Shown: in pieces, positions 17,963 through 27,314 of the stretch
Position numbering within the stretch: position 1 is the stretch's first letter
Layout of the letters: each line of letters begins with the position of its first letter
Origin: Akkermansia muciniphila
Lineage (GTDB): Bacteria; Verrucomicrobiota; Verrucomicrobiia; Limisphaerales; UBA9464
DNA: 36,682 nucleotides
Assembly: GCA_945900455.1 (NCBI GenBank)
Contig: CAMDJH010000031.1
Coordinates: forward strand, 1-36,682
Direction of reading: 5' to 3'
Position numbers and translations under genes: made by a program
Notes under the pieces: model-generated
Database searches by the model: none
Told to the model about the DNA's origin: nothing
The model's input: only the letters and a program-made list of their open reading frames with translations

Positions 17963-18564
17963 AGCCGCCCGCGTTCTTTCAACACGCCTCCGCTCTCGTC
18001 GAGAGCACCCGAATTGGTGCCGGCACCCGCATTTGGGCCTTCGCCCACGTGCTTGCGGGTGCCCGGATCGGGCGGGACTGCAACATCGGCGATCACACCT
18101 TTATTGAAGGCGACGCCGTTCTGGGGCACCGGGTCACTCTGAAAAATGGGGTCGCTGTCTGGGGCGGGGTGCGCCTCGCGGACGACGTGTTCGTCGGCCC
18201 AAATGCCGTCTTCACCAATGATCTGCTGCCACGGTCCCCGCGCTTTTCACGGGTCGCCGAGCGCTATTCCGATCCCAAGAATTGGCTTGTTCCCACCCGC
18301 GTGCTCCGGGGTGCCAGTATCGGCGCAAACGCCACCCTAAAATGCGGCATTACGGTCGGAAAATTCGCCCTGATCGGCGCAGGCTCCGTGGTGACCCACG
18401 ATGTGCCCAACCACGGACTTGTCCTTGGTGTACCGGCGCGCGCAGCCGGTTGGGTTTGCGAATGCGGCCGCCGCCTCGTGCTCAACGATTCTTCCCGGGC
18501 TTCGTGTCGGCCGTGCGCCCTCAACTACCAGGAACGAGCCGGCCGACTTCGGCAAATCCCATGA
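17959..18564 (+). CDS. Left-handed beta-helix acyltransferase, WlbB/WbpD-like, with C-terminal zinc ribbon
   Basis: A 201-residue hexapeptide-repeat transferase. The repeats run through residues 9-160 (STRIGAGTRIWAFAHV, ARIGRDCNIGDHTFIE, ASIGANATLKCGITVG, ALIGAGSVVTHDVP). It contains the family's DDVFVGPNAVFTND..PR block at 75-92, whose Asn87 matches the active-site region of UDP-sugar 3-N-acetyltransferases such as WlbB. Family members acetylate the 3-amino group of UDP-2-acetamido-3-amino sugars using acetyl-CoA. Unusually, the C-terminus carries a putative zinc ribbon with Cys167, Cys169, Cys183 and Cys186. Both ends overlap their neighbours by ATGA, so translation is coupled throughout the cassette. 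Confidence 0.88.
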   Translation: MKPPAFFQHASALVESTRIGAGTRIWAFAHVLAGARIGRDCNIGDHTFIEGDAVLGHRVTLKNGVAVWGGVRLADDVFVGPNAVFTNDLLPRSPRFSRVAERYSDPKNWLVPTRVLRGASIGANATLKCGITVGKFALIGAGSVVTHDVPNHGLVLGVPARAAGWVCECGRRLVLNDSSRASCRPCALNYQERAGRLRQIP

Positions 18565-19322
18565 ACGTGACCTCGACTCAACCCCTCCCGACACGCTCCG
18601 CTGACCGGCGCCTTCGTGTTCTCGCCGTCCCCGTCGCCTTTAATGAGGAGAAAAAGATCGGCAGCGTTCTGGATCGGTTCAATCGGGCAGACGTCGATGA
18701 GATCCTGGTGTTCGATGACGGTTCAACCGATGGAACCCCGGACGCGATCCGCGCCCGAGGCATCGGAACGATCCGCAGTGAAAAAACCTGTGGCGTCGGC
18801 AATGCCATCCGGACTGTCTACCGGTACGCGAGAGAGCATGGATTCGATGTCGTCGTGATTCTCGCAGGCAACGACAAGGATCGGCCTCAGGAAATTCCCC
18901 GACTATTGCAACCGATCCTCGAGGAGGGTTACGACCTCATCCAGGGCTCACGCTATCTGCCCGGCGGGGATTACGGGAATATGCCTCTTTACCGGCGTCT
19001 CGCGACCCAGTTCGTGCATCCGCTGCTATTCTCGCTCATCACACGCAGGCGCATTACGGATTCCACAAATGGTTTCCGCGCACTACGCCTATCGATCCTC
19101 GGCGATCCGCGTCTCGATCTCGATCAGCCCTGGTTAAACCAGTACGAACTGGAACCGTACCTCTACTTCAAAGCCATCCGCATGGGTTTCAAAGTTAAGG
19201 AAGTGCCCGTGACCAAAATCTATCCTGCCCATGAATTAGGTTATACCAAGATGAAGCCGTTCAGCGGTTGGTGGAGCATTCTACGGCCCTTGTTTTACCT
19301 CGGGCTAGGGTTGAAGAAATAG
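18561..19322 (+). CDS. Family 2 glycosyltransferase (dolichyl-phosphate-mannose synthase-like)
   Basis: A 253-residue GT-A-fold glycosyltransferase with the opening VPVAFNEEKKIGSVLDRF and nucleotide-sugar-binding VFDDGSTDGTPDAI. The expected metal-binding motif (usually DADLQ) is replaced by AGNDKDRPQEIP. The acceptor-side region QGSRYLPGGDYGNMPLYRR and TDSTNGFRAL follows; C-terminal hydrophobic residues suggest membrane association. Such enzymes pass sugar to a polyprenyl-phosphate carrier. Start ATG 18561 overlaps the previous stop (ATGA), so it closes the cassette. The donor sugar may be the product of the two preceding genes. Confidence 0.88.
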   Translation: MNVTSTQPLPTRSADRRLRVLAVPVAFNEEKKIGSVLDRFNRADVDEILVFDDGSTDGTPDAIRARGIGTIRSEKTCGVGNAIRTVYRYAREHGFDVVVILAGNDKDRPQEIPRLLQPILEEGYDLIQGSRYLPGGDYGNMPLYRRLATQFVHPLLFSLITRRRITDSTNGFRALRLSILGDPRLDLDQPWLNQYELEPYLYFKAIRMGFKVKEVPVTKIYPAHELGYTKMKPFSGWWSILRPLFYLGLGLKK

Positions 19323-19353
19323 GAGCGGGTTTTCGCCACGAACCCGTCAGGGA

Positions 19354-19375
19354 GGGGCGTGCGCCGGCATGCCCC
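19354..19375. repeat. Hairpin, 9-bp stem
   Basis: GGGGCGTGC (19354-19362) pairs with GCATGCCCC (19367-19375) around GCCG, with a single G-T pair. With the 6-bp hairpin at 19326-19346 just before it, it may end the sugar-cassette transcript, though no T-run follows. Confidence 0.45.
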
Positions 19376-19385
19376 TGGAGTTTAA

Positions 19386-19407
19386 CCATTTTGGGAAGAC
19401 AAAATGG
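19386..19407. repeat. Perfect 8-bp hairpin
   Basis: CCATTTTG (19386-19393) and CAAAATGG (19400-19407) are exact complements around GGAAGA. It is independent of the neighbouring GC-rich hairpin. It could be an operator or an RNA structure in the leader of the large operon. Confidence 0.5.
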
Positions 19408-19541
19408 CCGCTCTTCTCCCAGCGGAGGCGTACTCCGGAGGCGCGGAGCGCCCTGAAGATGGGCCATTTACCGGCCTGTAGTGGAACGGAATCCGATTTT
19501 TGTCTGACACACAGCCCGGAGGATATCGTGCCGGTAACGCG

Positions 19542-19557
19542 AAGCTCGCTTGAGCTT
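19542..19557. repeat. Perfect 6-bp inverted repeat
   Basis: AAGCTC (19542-19547) and GAGCTT (19552-19557) flank GCTT. It lies about 100 bases upstream of the first operon gene and downstream of the weak promoter candidate, so it would be in the leader RNA. Confidence 0.35.
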
Positions 19558-19653
19558 GGTCAAAAAGTCGGCAAGCTACGGACTGTGAGCACCCCACCGG
19601 ACTCAAACGACTCAAAGCGATGGCTGGGCGGAGGTGTCCTTCAGACGCCCTGG

Positions 19654-22257
19654 ATGGCGCGGTCCGCGTTGGTGCTCCTGCTCCTGCTGGTCCCAGTGCT
19701 GCCAGAGGTGTCGTTCGGGGCCGCGGAGATTTCGGAGACGGAGGATTTGCTGCGAAAAGGCGAGTACCGGGCGGCGATTGAGATCGCACAGACAGTACTT
19801 ACCACCGTACCTCTGACGAACCGGTTTGGTCCGGACCGGGACCGATTGGAAGGATGGAGTCGGGTGCTGGTGAACGGGCTGATGACGGTGGGTCGGTATG
19901 CGGACGCGTACCCGGTGATGACCAATGCCTTGCGCCGCGTGCCCCGGAGCGTGCGATTGCGTTGGTTAGCCCGGGACGTATTTCGAGCCAATGGCGAACC
20001 GGAACGCGGAACCAAGATGGTCGATGAAATCCGGGAACAAGTCGCCGGCCGATCGGCGAACGGATTCGATGGTGCCAGCCTTGTGATTTTTGGACGGGCC
20101 CTTCTGCTGTTGGGTGCGGATCCGAAGGACGTGCTGGAAAAAGTCTATGCGGTCGCTCAAAAGCTGGATCCAAAATTCCGGGACGTGTATCTGGCGCGGG
20201 GCGACCTGGCGTTAGAAAAGCATGAGCCGGCCTTAGCGGCGAAGGCCTTCGAGGAGGGCTTGAAGTTATTTCCGGAAGATCCGGATCTCCTCTGCGGTCT
20301 GGCTCGCGCCTATGCCGGAGGAGACCGGACGGCAATGATTGCGGCCCTCGAAGCCGCCCTGAAAGTGAATCCACGACATGTCCCGAGTCTGCTGCTTCTG
20401 GTCGATCACCGGATTGACGCCGAGGATTATATCGGGGCGGGAAGGTTGCTGGACGATATCGAGAAGGTGAATCCGGCGGATCCGGACGGCCGGGCGTATC
20501 GGGCGGTGCTGGCATTTTTGCGCAATGATTTGGCGGCGATGACCGAAGCCCGGCAGGCGGCGTTGGGTCTCTGGATCATCAATCCCAGGGTGGATCACCT
20601 GATCGGACTCAAGCTTTCCCAGCGCTATCGATTCGCCGAAGGCGCCTCCCATCAACAGCAGGCCCTGGCGTTCGATCCCGATTATCTCCCCGCGAAATCT
20701 CAACTAGCCAGCGATCTCTTGCGGTTGGGTGATGAGGCCGAAGGGTGGCGTCTGGCGGAGGAGGTGCAGGCGAGAGACGGGTACGATGTCGCGGCATTCA
20801 ATCTGGGCGCATTGCGCTCCACGATGTCCCGCTACGTCACGGTGACGAATGGCGATTTCATCCTGCGGATGACCGATTTCGAAACCGCAGTCTACGGGCC
20901 GCGGGTGTTGGATCTCCTGAACCGTGCGAAGCGACGGTTGAGCGATAAATATGGGTTTCAACTCACCCAGCCGACGATCGTCGAGATTTTTGCCGAGCAA
21001 AAAGATTTCGGTGTTCGGACCTTTGGCATGCCGGAAAACCCCGGATTTCTGGGGGTCTGCTTCGGTCGGGTGGTGACGGCCAACAGCCCGGCGGCGAATC
21101 CAGGTCACCCCGTGAATTGGGAAGCGGTATTGTGGCATGAGTTCTGTCACGTCATCACCCTCCAACTGACCCGTAACCGGATGCCACGCTGGCTGAGCGA
21201 GGGGATTTCGGTGTACGAGGAGTCCCAAGAGAATCCGACGTGGGGACAGCGGATGACGCCTAAGTATCGGGAGATGATCCTGGGCGGCGAGCTGACGCCG
21301 ATTGCGCGTTTGAGTTCGGCTTTCCTAACTCCGAAGACTCCATTTCACCTGCAATTCGCCTATTTTGAGTCCTCGTTGGTGGTCGAGTTCCTGATTGAGC
21401 GGTACGGAGTGGACCGATTGAAAGCCCTCTTGCATAGCCTGCGCGACGGCGTGGAGATCAATACGGCGATTGTGGCGAACGCGGCACCCATGGAGAAATT
21501 GGAGCGGGATTTTGCTGAGTTCGCCGCCATTCGTGCGCGACAGTTGGGGCCGGGGCTTAGTTGGGATAAGCCGGCGTTGGAAGGATTGTTGGGAAAGGCC
21601 AAGATTCCGGCCGCCGCGGTGAAGGGCCCGATCGGTCTGCCGGCGGGCAATTCCACGAATTATTATTCACTGCTGCGCGAGGCGGCGGACTTTGTGAGTG
21701 GGAAGAAGTGGGCGGAAGCGCGCGTGCCGTTGCAACGATTGCTGGAGCTCTACCCGGACCAGCGCGGGGGTGACAGCGCCTATGCGCTGCTTGCGGCGGT
21801 TCACCGCGGGATGGGCGATACGAACGAGGAGCGGCGTGTATTAACTCAGTGGGTCGCAATCGACGGGGAGGCGGCCGACGCCTGCCTCCGTCTGATGGAA
21901 CTTTCGGCGGCATCGGGAGACTGGGCTGCGGTGATCGGAGCAGCTGGGCGTTTTCTGTCGATCAATCCGTTAACGCCGGCTCCGTATCGGTTTTTATCGG
22001 AAGCAGCGGAGAAAACGGGCGACCACTCGACGGCGGCGGCGGCCTTCCGATCGTTGTTGAAACTGGATCCTCCAAACCCGTCGGAAGTACACTATCGACT
22101 CGCTCGAGTTTTGCATGCGGCGGGGGATGCCGCGGCTCGCCGGGAGGTGCTGCTGGCCCTGGAGGAGGCACCGCGCAATCGGGCGGCGCTCGACCTTCTC
22201 CTAAAGATGAACGGGGCGACCCGAGCCCAACCGGGTCAATCACGGGACGAACCATGA
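19654..22257 (+). CDS. TPR-repeat protein with peptidase MA-like zinc metallopeptidase domain
   Basis: An 867-residue exported protein. Signal peptide MARSALVLLLLLVPVLPEV is followed by tetratricopeptide-type helical repeats (for example RKGEYRAAIEIAQTVL, LALEKHEPALAAKAFEEGLKLFP, HQQQALAFDPDYLPAKSQLA). In the centre is a gluzincin-like metallopeptidase: HEFCH at 495-499 matches HExxH, and Glu516 in PRWLSEGISVYEE would be the third zinc ligand, as in the peptidase MA family. More TPR repeats occupy about 690-860. The placement suggests periplasmic processing or scaffolding for the following membrane machinery. I start at ATG 19654 because the signal peptide begins there; a frame from 19369 adds 95 residues without homology. 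It overlaps the next gene by ATGA and opens the eight-gene operon. Confidence 0.85.
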   Translation: MARSALVLLLLLVPVLPEVSFGAAEISETEDLLRKGEYRAAIEIAQTVLTTVPLTNRFGPDRDRLEGWSRVLVNGLMTVGRYADAYPVMTNALRRVPRSVRLRWLARDVFRANGEPERGTKMVDEIREQVAGRSANGFDGASLVIFGRALLLLGADPKDVLEKVYAVAQKLDPKFRDVYLARGDLALEKHEPALAAKAFEEGLKLFPEDPDLLCGLARAYAGGDRTAMIAALEAALKVNPRHVPSLLLLVDHRIDAEDYIGAGRLLDDIEKVNPADPDGRAYRAVLAFLRNDLAAMTEARQAALGLWIINPRVDHLIGLKLSQRYRFAEGASHQQQALAFDPDYLPAKSQLASDLLRLGDEAEGWRLAEEVQARDGYDVAAFNLGALRSTMSRYVTVTNGDFILRMTDFETAVYGPRVLDLLNRAKRRLSDKYGFQLTQPTIVEIFAEQKDFGVRTFGMPENPGFLGVCFGRVVTANSPAANPGHPVNWEAVLWHEFCHVITLQLTRNRMPRWLSEGISVYEESQENPTWGQRMTPKYREMILGGELTPIARLSSAFLTPKTPFHLQFAYFESSLVVEFLIERYGVDRLKALLHSLRDGVEINTAIVANAAPMEKLERDFAEFAAIRARQLGPGLSWDKPALEGLLGKAKIPAAAVKGPIGLPAGNSTNYYSLLREAADFVSGKKWAEARVPLQRLLELYPDQRGGDSAYALLAAVHRGMGDTNEERRVLTQWVAIDGEAADACLRLMELSAASGDWAAVIGAAGRFLSINPLTPAPYRFLSEAAEKTGDHSTAAAAFRSLLKLDPPNPSEVHYRLARVLHAAGDAAARREVLLALEEAPRNRAALDLLLKMNGATRAQPGQSRDEP

Positions 22258-23105
22258 GTCGATTGGCCATCCTTTTCCCAGTGCTACTGGTCGGCACGGG
22301 ACTCGTCTTCGCCCAATGGGGGGGAGGGGGGCGACGGACCGCCATTGGCGACGACGTGCAGACCGCCCGCGAGGTGCCCTCGGACAGCACCGGCACCCCG
22401 GAATGGAAGAATCCGGCTGGGTTTGAGCGGGATACGTTCACGTTCGCCCGTCTTCGGTATCGGCGTGGAGGGGGGCATGGTTGGCGGGGAGGGTGGGCGA
22501 CGGATTTGCCCGACAGCGATTTGAATTTTTCCTACCGCCTGCAGCAGATGACCTCGATGAAGGTAAATCCGGACGGGCGCGTTCTGCGCGTGACCGATCC
22601 GGATCTCGGGGAGTACCCATTCGTTTATATCGTTGAACCGGGGGGATTATCCCTGGATGCCGAGGAAGTGACGGCGCTGCGCAAGTACCTCTTGAATGGT
22701 GGGTTCCTGATGCTCGATGATTTCTGGGGTGAAGCCGAGTGGGAAAACTGTGAAGCCGTATTAAGACTGGTTTTCCCCGAGCGTAGTTTTGTGGAACTTT
22801 CACTCGATCACCCGCTGTACCATTGCGTGTTTGAAATCACGTCCAAGGGGCAGGTTCCCAACATCTACACGGGTATTCGGAGCCAATACACGGGGGTCAC
22901 CTGGGAACGGCCCGATGCCCGGGAGGTGCATCATCGGGGAATCACCGACGACCATGGACGCTTGATGGTTCTGGCGACCCACAATACGGACAATGGAGAC
23001 GGCTGGGAGCGCGAAGGGGAGGACGATTATTACTTCCATAATTTTTCCGAGAAGATTTCCTACCCGCTGGGAATCAACATAGTGTTTTACGTAATGACTC
23101 ACTGA
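22254..23105 (+). CDS. DUF4159 domain protein, exported
   Basis: A 283-residue protein with a signal peptide (MSRLAILFPVLLVGTGLVFAQ) and a DUF4159 domain. Its recognisable blocks are FTFARLRYRRGGGHGWRGG, ADLPDSDLNFSYRLQQMTS-like text at about 78-98, and LRKYLLNGGFLMLDDFWG at about 145-162, typical of this GATase-like fold. DUF4159 proteins accompany MoxR-DUF58-BatA genes in many bacteria, but no biochemical role is established. ATG 22254 overlaps the preceding stop by four bases. A 56-base gap follows before the MoxR gene, the longest gap in the operon and a possible internal control point. Confidence 0.86.
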   Translation: MSRLAILFPVLLVGTGLVFAQWGGGGRRTAIGDDVQTAREVPSDSTGTPEWKNPAGFERDTFTFARLRYRRGGGHGWRGGWATDLPDSDLNFSYRLQQMTSMKVNPDGRVLRVTDPDLGEYPFVYIVEPGGLSLDAEEVTALRKYLLNGGFLMLDDFWGEAEWENCEAVLRLVFPERSFVELSLDHPLYHCVFEITSKGQVPNIYTGIRSQYTGVTWERPDAREVHHRGITDDHGRLMVLATHNTDNGDGWEREGEDDYYFHNFSEKISYPLGINIVFYVMTH

Positions 23106-23161
23106 ATTCTTCCGCATTTTTCCCTAAGTCGCCGATTCGCCTCAACGCCTCTTTTTATCTC

Positions 23162-24231
<1,070 letters not shown>

Positions 24232-24235
<4 letters not shown>

Positions 24236-25206
24236 CCGCTTCCGAGCCCTCCTCCGTCCCGTCCCGCGGTTCGTTCATCGATCCGCGGACGTTGATGCGG
24301 ATCCGCAATCTCGAATTGCGGGCCCGCGCGGTCGTGGAAGGTTTCTGGACCGGACTTCACCGCAGTCCGTACCACGGTTTTTCGGTGGAATTTACCGAGT
24401 ACCGACCGTACTCGCCGGGTGATGATCCGCGTTTTGTCGATTGGCGGGTCTATGCGCGGAGCGATCGGTGTTTCATCAAGAAGTTCGAAGAAGAAACCAA
24501 CCTGCGCTGCCATCTCTTGGTGGACCAGAGCCGCTCGATGATGTTTGGCACCATCGGGCACACGAAGGCTGCCTACGGTGCCACGCTTGCGGCAACCCTC
24601 GCTCAGTTTCTCCACTTGCAGGGCGATGCGACCGGGCTGATGACCTTTGACGAAACGGTCCGGGAATTCCTCCCTGCCCGCCGCCGACCGGGACAGTTGC
24701 GTCGTTTGATGTTGGCATTGGAACCTCGCGCCGCGGGACCGTCCGAAGGGCGGTCCACCGATCTTCGGGCACCTTTGCAGCGGATCATTGAAATTATTCG
24801 CGGACGAGGACTGCTCGTGTTGATCACCGACCTGCTCACGCCGATTGGTTCGTTGCAGTCGGAATTGCGCATGCTGACCGCGCGCGGCCATGAGGTTGTC
24901 GTGTTTCAGGTGCTCGATCCGGCCGAACGAACGCTGGACCTTGGGCCGTCGGCGGTTCTGGAGGATTTGGAAACGGGACAAACCTTGTGGATCGATCCGA
25001 AGACAGCCGGCGTGGAGTACCGTCGCAACCTCGAAGCGCATCTCGCGTCGGCAGCGGAGATCTGCGAGGCATTGGGAATTACGTGGCATCGGCTGACGAC
25101 CGATCAGCCGCTGGAGTTGGCGCTGTTTGAATTTTTGCGGGACCGCACGGCGCGAAATCGCCGGGGGCGACTGCTCGTCGCGCGAGGTCGGGGAGGTGGG
25201 CGGTGA
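24232..25206 (+). CDS. DUF58 (VWA-like) domain protein
   Basis: A 324-residue protein, probably cytosolic, with the DUF58 signature EYRPYSPGDDPRFVDWRVYA at 56-75 and KKFEEE shortly after. A von Willebrand A-like metal-ion site follows: Asp98-Gln-Ser100-Arg-Ser102 (VDQSRSM), with TDLRAPLQRII and LVLITDLL providing the later MIDAS positions. DUF58 proteins are almost always encoded just after a MoxR ATPase and are taken to be its partner. There is an ATGA overlap upstream and a GTGA overlap downstream, so translation is coupled. The protein ends in an Arg/Gly-rich tail. Confidence 0.93.
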
Positions 25207-27314
25207 GTTTTCTGGCTCCCTTGTTTCTTGTCGGGGCTCTCGCGATTGCGGGCCCCGTGATTTTTCATCTGCTCCGGCAAAGCCCGCGTGTCCGGGTTGC
25301 CTTCAGTTCGTTGATGTTTTTGCGCCCCACCCCGCCGCGCCCCACCCGGAGGCGGCGATTGGACAATCTACTATTGCTGGCGCTCCGCTGTCTGGCCCTT
25401 GGACTGCTGGCTCTCGGTTTTGCCCGTCCCTTCCGTCGGCAGGCCGTGGACCCGAGTCCTCCGGCCGGTCCGGGGAAACGTCTGGTCCTGCTGGTCGACA
25501 CCAGTGCCAGCATGCGCCGCGCCGGGTTATGGGCGGAGGCGCGTTCGGAATTGGCGACGATTTTGGGGCGGGTGACTCCGGCGGATCAAGTGGCAGTGTT
25601 AACTTTTGATCGAACCGTTCGATCGGTGGTGTCCTTTGCTGAATGGGAGGCAATGCCTCCAGGCGACCGGGCTGCCGGTGTCCTTGGAAGGATGGCAGCG
25701 ATCACTCCCGGTTGGTCCGGTACCCAATTGGCCGCCGCCCTGATGCAGGGTGCCGAGATGTTGGTCGATTCCGAGGAGAAGACCCCGGGAATTCCGCGCC
25801 AAGTGGTGTTGGTGAGTGATCTGCAGGAAGGCGGCCACCTGGAGGCCTTGCAGTCTTTTGATTGGCCCAAGGGAATCGAGCTTTCGGTCCGTCCCGTGGG
25901 TGCGAAGGCGGGAATCAACGCCGGTCTGCAGCGGGCCGCCGAGAGTGCGGACGCGCCGGATGCTTCAGCGGTACTGAAGCTTCGCGTGAGCAATGCTGCC
26001 GACTCAACCCGGGAGCAGTTTCAGCTCGCCTGGCGGCGTCCCGATGGCAAGGCGGCCGGAGTTCCGCCGTTGGATGTCTATGTGCCGCCCGGTCAGAGTC
26101 GGATGGTTTCAATGCCCTTTCCCCAGACTGCCGCGGAGGCAGACCGGGTCGTGTTGACGGGCGACGACGCCGAGTTCGACAATACGGTTTTCGTGGTTCC
26201 GCCGCCGACCAACAAACTTTCTATACTTTATCTGGGTGCGGATCCGGAAACGGATAGCCGGTTGCCGCTTTACTTCCTTCGACGTGCCTTGCAGTCGGGT
26301 GGGCATCATATCCGGGAGGTGCTGGCCCGGCCGCCTTCCACGGCGATTCTGCCGACGGAGCTGGAAGCGGCCGCGATGGTGGTCGTCGTTGATTCGCTGC
26401 CGGAAACAACGGTCGCGCAACTGCGCCGTTACATGCTTTCCGGACACACCGTGCTGGTCAGTCCGCGTACTCCGGCGGTGGCACCCACGCTGGCTGGATT
26501 GCTGGGAGTGGATCGAATCGCGATGGATGAGGCGCGCGTTGCGAGTTACTCGATGTTGTCGGAAATCGATTTCCGGTATCCGGCCTTTGCGCCCTTCGCG
26601 GACGCTCGGTTTCAGGACTTCACCAAGGTGCGCGTTTGGAAACATCGCACGCTGGATCTTCGCTCACTGCCAGCCGCGCGTGTTGTCGCCCGTTTCGATG
26701 ACGGAGATCCGGCGTTTGTCGAGTTCCAGGCGGGTGCCGGCCGGGCGCTGGTGCTCACGTTTGGATGGCACCCGGAGGATAGTCAGTTGGCATTGTCGAC
26801 GAAGTTCGTCCCCCTGATCTATGCGGTCTTGAATGCGGGAAGTGTCGTCGGCGAAACGGTGACCGCGGTGTTTGTTGGGGATCCATTCACTTTGCCAGCC
26901 GTTCCGGCGGACAAGGCGAACGAGACAATTCGGGTCCGAAGACCCGATGGAACAGAGATTGCCCTGGCGGGCGGGACGGCGCAGTTTGCCGACACGATGG
27001 TCCCAGGAATTTATTCCTTCTCTGCCGCGGGGCGGTTGCATCGGTTTGCTGTCAACGTGGATCCGATGGAATCGCGCACGCGGCAAGTCGGGCTGGACGA
27101 ATTGCCGCGGGTTGCGGCGGTCATTGCCGTTGCGGCCACTGGGCAATCGGTGAGCGGTCAGGCAAAGACTTTGGAGGTTGCAGCCGAGATTGAGAGCCGT
27201 CAGAAACTTTGGCGTTGGGCAATTGCTGCGGCGTTGGCAGTCTTGCTCATCGAGACCCTGGCAGCCGGCTGGATGACCCGGAGAATACCTGTGACGGAAG
27301 GAGTGCACCCGTGA
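25203..27314 (+). CDS. BatA-like membrane protein with VWA domain
   Basis: A 703-residue membrane protein starting at a GTG that overlaps the previous stop. The N-terminus matches the BatA family: membrane helix 3-24 (FLAPLFLVGALAIAGPVIFHLL without its final residues), basic stretch, then a second helix at 54-78. A VWA domain follows with a complete MIDAS start, Asp99-Thr-Ser-Ala-Ser103 (LLVDTSASM), then WSGTQLAAAL and VVLVSDL. The middle part is an extracytoplasmic beta-rich/GATase-like region (about 340-520), and a C-terminal helix (about 663-690) precedes a short basic tail. In Bacteroides, Bat proteins affect oxygen tolerance; whether that holds here is unknown. Confidence 0.9.
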   Translation: MSFLAPLFLVGALAIAGPVIFHLLRQSPRVRVAFSSLMFLRPTPPRPTRRRRLDNLLLLALRCLALGLLALGFARPFRRQAVDPSPPAGPGKRLVLLVDTSASMRRAGLWAEARSELATILGRVTPADQVAVLTFDRTVRSVVSFAEWEAMPPGDRAAGVLGRMAAITPGWSGTQLAAALMQGAEMLVDSEEKTPGIPRQVVLVSDLQEGGHLEALQSFDWPKGIELSVRPVGAKAGINAGLQRAAESADAPDASAVLKLRVSNAADSTREQFQLAWRRPDGKAAGVPPLDVYVPPGQSRMVSMPFPQTAAEADRVVLTGDDAEFDNTVFVVPPPTNKLSILYLGADPETDSRLPLYFLRRALQSGGHHIREVLARPPSTAILPTELEAAAMVVVVDSLPETTVAQLRRYMLSGHTVLVSPRTPAVAPTLAGLLGVDRIAMDEARVASYSMLSEIDFRYPAFAPFADARFQDFTKVRVWKHRTLDLRSLPAARVVARFDDGDPAFVEFQAGAGRALVLTFGWHPEDSQLALSTKFVPLIYAVLNAGSVVGETVTAVFVGDPFTLPAVPADKANETIRVRRPDGTEIALAGGTAQFADTMVPGIYSFSAAGRLHRFAVNVDPMESRTRQVGLDELPRVAAVIAVAATGQSVSGQAKTLEVAAEIESRQKLWRWAIAAALAVLLIETLAAGWMTRRIPVTEGVHP

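Larger units (their letters stand above)
19323..19653. other. Hairpin-rich intergenic spacer between sugar cassette and large operon
   Basis: 331 bases without a supported gene; a frame from 19369 is open into the next gene but has no family-like residues. At least four inverted repeats stand in a row: a 6-bp stem at 19326-19346, a 9-bp stem (one G-T pair) at 19354-19375, a perfect 8-bp stem at 19386-19407 and a perfect 6-bp stem at 19542-19557. A weak promoter-like pair, TTGTCT at 19500 and TATCGT at 19524 with 18 bases between, could drive the operon. The first hairpins sit right after the glycosyltransferase stop and may terminate that transcript. Confidence 0.5.

Noticed and set aside
22284..22478. 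Short antisense frame within the DUF4159 gene
   Set aside because: Pro/Arg-rich low-complexity text typical of antisense reading of GC-rich genes.
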